A DNA stretch of 5,036 nt from JAAFIP01 sp043772355 (GTDB lineage: Bacteria > Pseudomonadota > Gammaproteobacteria > Burkholderiales > Burkholderiaceae_C). Position 1 is the first letter of the stretch. Each line of letters starts with the position of its first letter. Positions 1 through 5,036 of the stretch are shown in pieces. Position numbers and translations under genes: made by a program. The notes below the pieces were generated by a model, which made no database searches, was not told the DNA's origin, and was given only the letters and a program-made list of their open reading frames with translations. The stretch spans positions 1 through 5,036 of the forward strand of contig JAYVGI010000224.1 in NCBI GenBank assembly GCA_043772355.1, given 5' to 3'.

Positions 1-89
1 CGGTGCGGTTTGGAGCCGTTGCGAAGCCTCTGGCGGCTTTTGAATCGGCCAAAACCGTGAATTCTCTGCTTGCAGCGCCGCCAGTTTAG
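1..89 (+). CDS. Possible 3' end of an unidentified gene (partial)
   Basis: A plus-strand frame is open from base 3 and closes at TAG (87-89), giving 28 residues with an alanine-rich end (AKTVNSLLAAPPV). The residue composition is protein-like, which is the only reason to list it. Its third-codon-position GC is only about half, lower than in the downstream genes, and the minus strand also has open frames here. I do not recognise the product. If real, it is a gene entering from the left that ends about 630 bases before the receptor operon. It could equally be non-coding sequence. Confidence 0.25.
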   Translation, partial: VRFGAVAKPLAAFESAKTVNSLLAAPPV

Positions 90-248
90 ATAGATATCCG
101 CCTGTAGCCCTCTAGAATAAAGCGGCAAGAGCTATGGAATAGGTAGTGCCATCCGAGCCAAAAATGCGCTGCAAGAAGCCTTTCTGGCTGGTTTTGGGCA
201 AACAGCGGGCAGCCAACGTACAGGATGCCTATTTTTAACTTTTACCCA

Positions 249-282
249 TGTACCCCACTGGTCTGCTTAGACGGAGTGCTAC
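249..282 (+). repeat. 34-bp direct repeat, copy 1
   Basis: Matches copy 2 (438-471) at 32 of 34 positions by direct reading; the differences are T/C at unit position 14 and T/A at position 19. The unit opens with TGTACCCCACTGG and closes with ACGGAGTGCTAC. It has an imperfect internal dyad: GTA...CACT (250-259) faces AGTG.TAC (275-282). It could be a terminal or subterminal repeat of a lost insertion sequence (IS21-type ends begin with TGT and carry repeated internal units) or a protein-binding site. The sequence alone does not decide between these. Confidence 0.8.
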
Positions 283-437
283 TATTTAGTGAGTAACGAT
301 CAACGGGATATTGGTTTTTTCCATCTCCCTAAGATTCTCGTGGGTGGCGGGTAGTCGTGGTTCTGGCGGCTAACACTTGGTGGCGCGCCAAAGAGGCTGC
401 ACATCGATCAAAGTTATCAATTATGAGCCTTATCCTG

Positions 438-471
438 TGTACCCCACTGGCCTGCATAGACGGAGTGCTAC
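438..471 (+). repeat. 34-bp direct repeat, copy 2
   Basis: Second copy of the unit at 249-282, in the same orientation, starting exactly 189 bases downstream of the first. The internal dyad arms CACT (445-448) and AGTG (464-467) are kept in both copies, and the two differences lie between the arms. Flanking bases diverge quickly on the right, so the repeat has a sharp edge there. The left flank keeps weak similarity for about 12 more bases. I saw no third copy in the window. Confidence 0.8.
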
Positions 472-634
472 GGTAAAGAGAGTGAGCACACTGCTGCTGC
501 GAGCCGCCATGGACACGGCTGCAGCGACCAGCTGGGCACGCTAAACCCAGCTTTGCCCTGCTCACCGGCCGACTGATTCGAATTTCTCACACAGCCATGC
601 ACCGCGCGTCACACAGGGCCTAAACTTCTCAAGT

Positions 635-666
635 TTGCAGTTATATTTATACAAATTTCTTATAAA
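635..666 (+). promoter_or_regulatory. Candidate promoter region for the receptor operon
   Basis: The stretch around 621-670 is strikingly AT-rich compared with the rest of the window and sits just upstream of the first receptor gene. TTGCAG at 635-640 resembles a -35 box. Possible -10 hexamers are TCTTAT (658-663, spacer 17) and TTATAA or TATAAA (660-666, spacers 19-20). None is a clean sigma-70 match at ideal spacing, so the region is better supported than the exact boxes. A start site near 670 would place the 673-690 dyad in the transcript leader. Confidence 0.3.
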
Positions 667-672
667 AATTAG

Positions 673-690
673 CCTTAGCGGGGTCTAAGG
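673..690 (+). promoter_or_regulatory. Leader inverted repeat (operator or RNA hairpin)
   Basis: CCTTAG (673-678) and CTAAGG (685-690) form a perfect 6-bp inverted repeat around a 6-base centre CGGGGT. It lies between the AT-rich promoter-like stretch and the ribosome binding site at 704. It could be an operator for a repressor or a small hairpin in the mRNA leader. It is not followed by a T-run, so it is not an intrinsic terminator. A 6-bp dyad can also occur by chance. Confidence 0.3.
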
Positions 691-703
691 GCATAATTTA
701 TCC

Positions 704-709
704 AGGAGG
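704..709 (+). promoter_or_regulatory. Strong ribosome binding site fixing the first receptor start
   Basis: AGGAGG, a perfect Shine-Dalgarno core, ends 9 bases before the GTG at 719. The spacing is ideal and decides in favour of this GTG, giving the N-terminus MNWSTIYQRR. It is the only strong ribosome binding site in the operon; the next three genes have weak or no recognisable ones. Confidence 0.85.
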
Positions 710-718
710 AACATAGCG

Positions 719-2038
719 GTGAATTGGTCAACTATCTATCAACGCCGATGGATTCTGGTCTACGTGCCCAGCGTCGCGTTGGCTATGGCCGCCTTTGTGT
801 GGTTGGGATGGCGCGTTTTCCCGCCAGCGCCCAATCAAATCACCATCACCTCTGGCGCAGCCGAGGGCATGTACCACCAGCATGCCCTGCGCTATGCCGA
901 GTTTTACAAAAGCCACGGCTTGGAGGCCACGGTGCTGACCTCGGCAGGTTCAGCGCAAAACATCGAGCGCCTGCGCGACACGCTGCACCCTGCGCAAGTG
1001 GGTTTTGTGCAGGGCGGGTTTGGCCAACTGGAGCGCGTCAAAACTGGGGAGAACCAGACGGGCATCCAGATTTTGGCCAATATCGATATTGAGCCCGTGT
1101 GGATTTTCTCGCGCATCGCCAGTTTGGACTCACTGCCCCAATTGCAGGGCTTGCGCGTCTCGATTGGTGCGCAGGGCAGCGGCAGCCGGGTGATGGCGAC
1201 GCAGCTGCTGGCCCAAGTACGCCTGGAGCCCAAAGATCTGGTGCTGTCCGAGGCCTCGGGTCTGGCAGCGGCCAAAGCCCTGGAAGAAGGCAAGCTGGAT
1301 GTGGCTATTTTTGTAGCCGCGCCCAAAGCCCAGATCGTCAAAACCATGCTGCGCATTCCCGGGGTGCACCTGGTGCAGCTTAAACAGAGCACCGCGCTGA
1401 CCGAGCGCCTGCCCTACTTAGGGCCGCGCCTGGTAGCCCAGGGCATGCTGGACGACACCATCGCACAGCCCAGCAGAGACATGATGCTGCTGACCACCCT
1501 GGCCAGTGTGGTGGTGAGCGAGAACCTGCACCCCGCGCTCAAGCGCCTGACCACCGCAGCGGCCATGGAAATCCACGACGAAGCCACCGTGCTGGGCAGG
1601 GCTGGCGAGTTCCCCAGCCTCAAACACGCCGATTTCCCCAGTGCCACAGAGGCCCGCCACACCTTGCTGCATGGCCTGCCGTGGATCGAGAAAAAGCTCA
1701 GCCTGGCACAATCGCAATGGTTTTGGCGTTTGTTGTTTTTGGCGCTCCCCCTCGTGCTGCTTGCCTGGCTGATCTGCCGCATCGTACCGGCCTATTTGCG
1801 CTGGATTTTAGAGACCCACATTAACCGCTGGTACGGTGAGCTGAAGTTTATTGAATACGATTTGGAGCAATCCAAACCCTCGGGTCTGGATTTCATGCGC
1901 TTTAGTACGCAGCTCAACGCTGTGGATACCGCACTCAGCAAGTTTGAGGCTCCGCAGGATTTTATGCAGCGCCTGTACATGCTGCGCCAGCATATAGATT
2001 TTGTGCGCCAAAAGCTCCACAGCCAGCGCGGCAGATAA
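719..2038 (+). CDS. Membrane-anchored TAXI-family solute-binding protein, paralogue 1
   Basis: 439 residues, GTG start set by AGGAGG. It belongs to the TAXI group of TRAP transporter receptors, which bind small organic anions or amino acids in the periplasm. Arg9-Arg10 precede a hydrophobic segment (about 12-32) with no clear signal-peptidase site, so it should act as an anchor. The binding domain follows, with family-like blocks ITSGAAEGMYHQHALRY (43-59), TSAGSAQNIERL (74-85), GFVQGG (95-100), EPVWIF (125-130), IGAQGSGSR (149-157), GKLDVAIF (191-198) and HPAL (271-274). A second membrane segment (about 334-357) leads into a cytoplasmic tail of about 80 residues with WYGELKFIE (371-379) and YMLRQHIDFVRQKL (420-433). 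Free TAXI receptors are about 320-330 residues and lack that second half. The next gene begins 18 bases later, so co-transcription is likely. No permease subunit adjoins it. The family call is firm from the motifs; the ligand is unknown. Confidence 0.88.
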   Translation: MNWSTIYQRRWILVYVPSVALAMAAFVWLGWRVFPPAPNQITITSGAAEGMYHQHALRYAEFYKSHGLEATVLTSAGSAQNIERLRDTLHPAQVGFVQGGFGQLERVKTGENQTGIQILANIDIEPVWIFSRIASLDSLPQLQGLRVSIGAQGSGSRVMATQLLAQVRLEPKDLVLSEASGLAAAKALEEGKLDVAIFVAAPKAQIVKTMLRIPGVHLVQLKQSTALTERLPYLGPRLVAQGMLDDTIAQPSRDMMLLTTLASVVVSENLHPALKRLTTAAAMEIHDEATVLGRAGEFPSLKHADFPSATEARHTLLHGLPWIEKKLSLAQSQWFWRLLFLALPLVLLAWLICRIVPAYLRWILETHINRWYGELKFIEYDLEQSKPSGLDFMRFSTQLNAVDTALSKFEAPQDFMQRLYMLRQHIDFVRQKLHSQRGR

Positions 2039-2056
2039 CCAGACGCAGATCACCGT

Positions 2057-3361
2057 ATGAAACTCATCCTTTTATTTCGTATGCGCTGGGCTTTGTTTTA
2101 TCTGCCTGTCGTGTTGTACTCCGCCATGGCCATCTGGTTTTGCGCCGTGGTGCTCCTGCCCTTGCCACCGTCCAGTTTTGTCATGGCTGTGGGTTTACCG
2201 CAAGGCAGCTACACCAGCATTGCCAACCGGTACCGCCAAGAGCTGGAAACGCGCGGCATTAACGTAGAGATAGTCACCACCGAGGGCGCGTCTGGCCCCT
2301 TAAGCCGCCTGGTTGACCCGAAAAGCGAAGTCGTGGCAGGCTTTGCCTCAGGCCTGTTTAACAACGGAAAGTGGGATGGTGTAGAGGCCTTGGCCGCCAT
2401 TGAGCGCCAGCCCGTGTGGGTATTTACCCGCTTGGACAAGGTCACCCAGCTGTCCCAGCTCAAAGGGCTGCGCATTGGCACCGCAGGCCAGGGCAATCCC
2501 GGCTGGGCGGTGACCCAGCTGCTGCTGGCGCATGTCCGGCTGGGCAGTAGCGATGTGACCCTGCGAGAAGCCAAGACCTATGCCGAGGCGGCCAACGACC
2601 TGATGGATGGCAAGGTGGACGTGGCCATCATCGTCGCCAACGGCGAGGCCCAGGCCATGCGCGCCCTTAGCCGCAGCCCGGGTGTCCATATGGTGGGCGT
2701 TGACCGCATCTCGGCACTGATGGCCCGCGAGCCACGGCTGCGGCCTTTCGTGCTGCCGCAAGGGGCCATCGAGTTGCGCGGCGATGTGCCCTCCCGCGAC
2801 CTGACGATGCTGGGTGCCAATTTGCATCTACTGGTACGCGATACCATGCACCCCGCGCTGCAACGGGTACTGCTCGACACCGCCCAAAAACTGCACGAAG
2901 CGCCCAGCTTTTTGCAGCACCAAGGTGAATACCCCGCCATGCATTCGTTAGATTACAGCCTGTCCCCAGTAGCACGCCAATGGGCTGCGGGCGAGCGCCC
3001 TCTGATGGAGCAGTTGTTGCCCTACGGGCAGGCGCAGTTGGCAGAGCTTTTGCTGTATGCCGTTTTGCCCATTTTGATTCTCACCTTCTTTTTGCTGGCC
3101 TGGATACCCAACTTTTTCTCCTGGAAAGTCAACGCCATATTGCAAAACCACTATGGAGAGCTGAAGTTTCTGGAGTCGGAAATTGTGCCCTCTGCCACCA
3201 CCAAACCGATGGAGATGGTCAAGCTGATGCAGCGCCTGGACAACATCGAGTTGCAAATTGCCACGATGGAGTTGCCCGACAAGTACGCCGACCGTTGGTA
3301 CACCCTGCGTGAGCATTGCGCACAGGCGCGCGAAAAACTGCTGAGCTACCGCGCACGCTAG
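2057..3361 (+). CDS. Membrane-anchored TAXI-family protein, divergent paralogue 2
   Basis: 434 residues with the same architecture: basic N-terminus (Lys2, Arg8, Arg10), membrane segment about 12-35, periplasmic domain, second membrane segment about 330-350, cytoplasmic tail. The tail keeps HYGELKFLE (365-373) and YADRWYTLREH (410-420). QPVWVF (118-123), GKVDVAII (185-192) and HPAL (265-268) align with its neighbours. The likely ligand-contact blocks are changed. The first loop reads VGLPQGSYTS (45-54), the second has EGASGPL where the others have a G-S-x-Q-N pattern, FVQGG is AGFASG (94-99), and the third block is TAGQGNPGW (142-150) instead of GSG(S/T)R. It may therefore bind a different ligand or none. 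The start is bounded by the preceding gene's in-frame TAA, and there is no clear ribosome binding site in the 18-base gap, so translational coupling is plausible. ATG at 2081 is an alternative start that would shorten the N-terminus before the anchor. Confidence 0.82.
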   Translation: MKLILLFRMRWALFYLPVVLYSAMAIWFCAVVLLPLPPSSFVMAVGLPQGSYTSIANRYRQELETRGINVEIVTTEGASGPLSRLVDPKSEVVAGFASGLFNNGKWDGVEALAAIERQPVWVFTRLDKVTQLSQLKGLRIGTAGQGNPGWAVTQLLLAHVRLGSSDVTLREAKTYAEAANDLMDGKVDVAIIVANGEAQAMRALSRSPGVHMVGVDRISALMAREPRLRPFVLPQGAIELRGDVPSRDLTMLGANLHLLVRDTMHPALQRVLLDTAQKLHEAPSFLQHQGEYPAMHSLDYSLSPVARQWAAGERPLMEQLLPYGQAQLAELLLYAVLPILILTFFLLAWIPNFFSWKVNAILQNHYGELKFLESEIVPSATTKPMEMVKLMQRLDNIELQIATMELPDKYADRWYTLREHCAQAREKLLSYRAR

Positions 3362-3406
3362 CGAGTTGGTACCGGCGAGGACTGACAGGTTAGACTTGGG
3401 GCCACC

Positions 3407-4744
3407 ATGGTTCTACCCAAACTCACGCGCAAACAACTCCAGCTGATTGCGCTGGCGCTGGCGCTGGCGCTGGTGTTGGCAGCCTGGTTGATCAGCCGCT
3501 TTATCACTCCGGCCCCGCCCCGCACCATCAGCATGACGAGCGGCGCGCTGGACGGTGCGGCCCACCAGTTTGGGCTGAAGTACCAGTCGTTTCTCAAAGC
3601 CAACGGGGTCACGCTGGAGCTGCAAACCTCCAACGGTTCGGTACAAAACCTCGAACGCCTGAACGCGGGCACCCCGGTGGGTTTTGTACAAGGGGGGCTG
3701 GGGGTGCTGACGCTAGACCCTTCAAACACGCTAGAAGAAACGCCCTTGCATTCGCTGGCAGTGATTGGCTACGAGCCCCTATGGATCTTTACCCATTCCC
3801 CCGAGCTGGCCAAGCAACTCTCCCAAGGTTTAGGCGCAATTGCGGGTAAGAAAATCGCCATCGGCGGGCAAGGCAGTGGTACCCGCAAGGTGGCGCTGGA
3901 GCTGCTGCAGCTGTATGGCATTGACGATAAAAAAGCCACGTTGAGCACCGAAGGCGGCACCAAGGCGGCCGACATGCTGATAGCCAAAGAGCTCGATGCC
4001 GTACTGATGATTGTGGCCCCCCAGGGCGCGGCGGTACAAAAACTGCTGAACCACGGCGGCATTCAGCTGGTGCAAATTGACCATGCCGAGGGCTTGGCGC
4101 GCCGACTGCCCTACCTGTCCCTGGTCACACTCAAAGCCTCCTCGGTCAGCCCCGAGCGCAAGCTGCCGCCGCAGGATGTCACGCTGCTGACGACCACGGC
4201 CAACCTGGTGGTGCGCGACGACCTGCACCCAGCTCTGTCCTACCTGCTGCTCGAAGCCGCACGGGAGATCCATCAAGGCCCCAGCCTGCTCAACCGCCCG
4301 GGGGACTTTCCGCACCCGCGCGCAACCGATTTCCCGTTGGCAGAGGAGTCCCAGCGCTACTTCAAAGACGGGCGACCGTTTTTGCAGCGCTACCTGCCGT
4401 TTTGGCTGGCCAACTTTGTGCAGCGTCTGCTTTTGATTCTGGTGCCCTTGTTGGCCATTGCCATCCCGGTGCTCAAAGCCATTCCGGGTTTGTTCAATTT
4501 CAAAGAAAAAAACCGCCTCTACCGCCGCTACGCTGTTTTGCTGGAGATGGAGGGCAGCTTGCGCAAGCGCCAGCTCAGCAAAGACCAACTGCACGCCACC
4601 GAGCTACAGCTGGAGCAGATCGAGCAGGACATCAGCAAAACCAAATTCACTCTGGAGTTTGCAGACCGCGTGTACACCCTGCGCCAGCATGTAGACTTCG
4701 TGCGCGGACAGATCCACAAACAGCAAGAAAGACCCAACACATGA
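3407..4744 (+). CDS. Membrane-anchored TAXI-family solute-binding protein, paralogue 3
   Basis: 445 residues. The N-terminal anchor (about 11-33) follows Lys5, Arg8 and Lys9 and contains an (Ala-Leu)4 run encoded by a perfect hexanucleotide repeat. The periplasmic domain resembles paralogue 1 more than paralogue 2: MTSGALDGAAHQFGLKY (43-59), TSNGSVQNLERL (74-85), GFVQGG (92-97), EPLWIF (123-128), IGGQGSGTR (152-160) and HPAL (274-277). The second membrane segment is about 338-360. The tail is longer and rich in charged residues, with a probable coiled coil (about 376-415), and ends in FADRVYTLRQHVDFVRGQI (418-436). LYRRYAVLLEMEG replaces the YGELKF block of the other two. It starts 45 bases after paralogue 2; upstream in-frame codons run into TGA at 3383-3385 with no alternative start, and no good ribosome binding site is present. 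Its TGA overlaps the ATG of the next gene (ATGA), tying it to that enzyme's expression. The ligand is unknown. Confidence 0.88.
   Translation: MVLPKLTRKQLQLIALALALALVLAAWLISRFITPAPPRTISMTSGALDGAAHQFGLKYQSFLKANGVTLELQTSNGSVQNLERLNAGTPVGFVQGGLGVLTLDPSNTLEETPLHSLAVIGYEPLWIFTHSPELAKQLSQGLGAIAGKKIAIGGQGSGTRKVALELLQLYGIDDKKATLSTEGGTKAADMLIAKELDAVLMIVAPQGAAVQKLLNHGGIQLVQIDHAEGLARRLPYLSLVTLKASSVSPERKLPPQDVTLLTTTANLVVRDDLHPALSYLLLEAAREIHQGPSLLNRPGDFPHPRATDFPLAEESQRYFKDGRPFLQRYLPFWLANFVQRLLLILVPLLAIAIPVLKAIPGLFNFKEKNRLYRRYAVLLEMEGSLRKRQLSKDQLHATELQLEQIEQDISKTKFTLEFADRVYTLRQHVDFVRGQIHKQQERPNT
3449..3472 (+). repeat. Perfect hexanucleotide tandem repeat (GCGCTG)4
   Basis: Four exact tandem copies of GCGCTG encode four Ala-Leu pairs in the N-terminal membrane segment of the third receptor (residues 15-22). 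Because the unit is six bases, slippage would add or remove two residues without changing the frame, altering anchor length and not switching the gene off. Confidence 0.8.
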
Positions 4745-5036
4745 ACATCATCATCACCGGCGGTGCCGGATTTTTAGGCGCTCGCCTGGCGCGCGAGCTG
4801 CTGCGCATGGTTCGCTTAAGCGTCAACGGCCAAGCGGCGCAAACCATTGCGCGCATCACCCTGGCAGACCGCGCCGCACCGCCCGCTGACTTGGTCGCCG
4901 ATCCGCGCGTGGAGGCCGTCATCGGTGACCTGAACGCGCTGCTGGTTCCAGGCGCTTCCAATTTAATAGCTTCTCGCGCCGACACGGCCTTGGTTTTTCA
5001 CCTGGCCGCTGCTGTCAGTGGCGAATGCGAGGCCGA
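4741..5036 (+). CDS. denD: NAD-dependent sugar-acid dehydrogenase, probably D-erythronate dehydrogenase (5' part)
   Basis: 98 codons are present and the gene runs off the window; family members are about 320 residues. It is an extended short-chain dehydrogenase (epimerase/dehydratase superfamily). The N-terminus has the Rossmann motif TGGAGFLG (6-13). Asp43 at the end of the second strand is placed to bind the NAD ribose, Asp63 (IGDL) sits near the adenine, and HLAA (87-90) is the usual fourth-strand motif. The following VSGECEA (92-98) resembles the VSG-x-x-EA of DenD proteins, which oxidise D-erythronate to 2-keto-D-erythronate in C4 acid-sugar catabolism. The catalytic Tyr-x-x-x-Lys lies beyond the end, so DenD is a family-level call and another epimerase-like dehydrogenase is possible. 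Translation is probably coupled through the ATGA overlap; AAGAAAG at 4725-4731 is a weak ribosome binding site. The segment VPGASNLIASRAD (69-81) is encoded by an atypical AT-containing stretch. Confidence 0.72.
   Translation, partial: MNIIITGGAGFLGARLARELLRMVRLSVNGQAAQTIARITLADRAAPPADLVADPRVEAVIGDLNALLVPGASNLIASRADTALVFHLAAAVSGECEA
4951..4980 (+). repeat. Possible dispersed repeat element inside the denD-like gene
   Basis: The stretch starts GGCGC and ends GCGCC, with an AT-rich core AATTTAATAGC inside otherwise GC-rich coding sequence. The string ATAGCTTCTCGCGC resembles short dispersed repeats with a TAGCTGCT-type core that I recall from Comamonadaceae genomes. That recollection was not checked. 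It is in frame and adds no stop. It lies in the loop between strand 3 (IGDL) and strand 4 (FHLAA). Confidence 0.35.

Larger units (their letters stand above)
90..718. other. Intergenic region with repeats and regulatory DNA, no convincing gene
   Basis: No frame on either strand in this 629-base stretch looks like a real protein. The longest candidate is a minus-strand frame of 78 codons at 329-565. It is rich in Arg, Ser and Thr, has no recognisable domain, and covers one copy of the direct repeat. The region holds the two 34-bp direct repeats, a 10-bp perfect palindrome TGGCGCGCCA at 381-390, a short GGCA/TGCC stem followed by a T-run near 208-236 that is too weak to call a terminator, the AT-rich stretch 621-670 and the leader dyad. 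Its length and patchy composition, unlike the compact operon that follows, suggest old insertion and decay, possibly a mobile-element remnant. Confidence 0.55.

Noticed and set aside
14..41. Stem AAGCC/GGCTT (24-28 with 35-39), or AGCCG/CGGCT (14-18 with 34-38), followed by Ts, as a terminator
   Set aside because: The stems are short, the T-run is only four bases, and the site lies before the end of the only plausible reading frame there.
381..390. Perfect 10-bp palindrome TGGCGCGCCA
   Set aside because: It is short, made of GC alternation common in such genomes, and the core GGCGCGCC also appears inside the third receptor gene near 4096, so a regulatory meaning is not supported.
329..565. 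Minus-strand open frame of 78 codons in the upstream region
   Set aside because: Its composition is low in hydrophobic residues and rich in Arg/Ser/Thr, it has no recognisable motif and no evident ribosome binding site, and it spans a direct repeat. It is most likely fortuitous.
692..697. CATAAT as a -10 box closer to the gene
   Set aside because: Transcription would start at or inside the AGGAGG at 704, wasting the strong ribosome binding site, and the matching -35 position is poor.
3401..3410. Perfect eukaryotic Kozak-like context GCCACCATGG at the third receptor start
   Set aside because: The surrounding genes are bacterial, and nothing suggests a vector or eukaryotic origin. Coincidence.
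3830..4594. Long minus-strand open frame of 254 codons opposite the third receptor
   Set aside because: The plus strand encodes a clear TAXI protein over the same bases. The minus product is Gln-, Val- and His-rich, typical of the antisense of a GC-rich gene.
1..5036. CRISPR array, tRNA or rRNA genes, intact insertion sequence
   Set aside because: There are no regularly spaced repeats with spacers (only two direct repeats 189 bases apart), no cloverleaf-like or rRNA-like sequence seen, and no transposase reading frame.

Overview
The window is about 60% GC and looks like a chromosomal segment of a betaproteobacterium, most likely of the Comamonadaceae (Rhodoferax/Polaromonas/Albidiferax-like). 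That placement is inferred from protein style, codon use and a possible family-type dispersed repeat. It was not tested by any search.

Layout. Bases 1-89 may hold the last codons of a plus-strand gene that starts outside the window. Bases 90-718 are apparently non-coding. This stretch carries two near-identical 34-bp direct repeats (249-282 and 438-471), an AT-rich promoter-like stretch (about 621-670), a perfect 6-bp dyad in the putative leader (673-690) and a strong ribosome binding site (704-709). From 719 to the end all genes are on the plus strand and closely spaced: three tandem paralogues (719-2038, 2057-3361, 3407-4744), then the 5' part of an NAD-dependent sugar-acid dehydrogenase (4741 to the window end), probably denD, which overlaps the third paralogue by ATGA. 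The arrangement suggests one transcript of at least four genes.

The three paralogues (439, 434 and 445 residues) are TAXI-type solute-binding proteins, the receptor class of TRAP transporters. They are not ordinary free periplasmic receptors. Each has an uncleaved-looking N-terminal membrane segment, a periplasmic binding domain of about 300 residues, a second membrane segment near residue 335-360, and a cytoplasmic tail of about 80 residues. The tails share sequence motifs in all three proteins. No TRAP permease gene is visible. The middle paralogue has lost several residues that the outer two share in the presumed ligand site.

A working model, which is inference, is a set of membrane-tethered receptors with different ligand preferences. 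They would feed a permease encoded elsewhere or report ligand to the cytoplasm through the tails, and be co-expressed with a C4 sugar-acid (D-erythronate type) catabolic enzyme.
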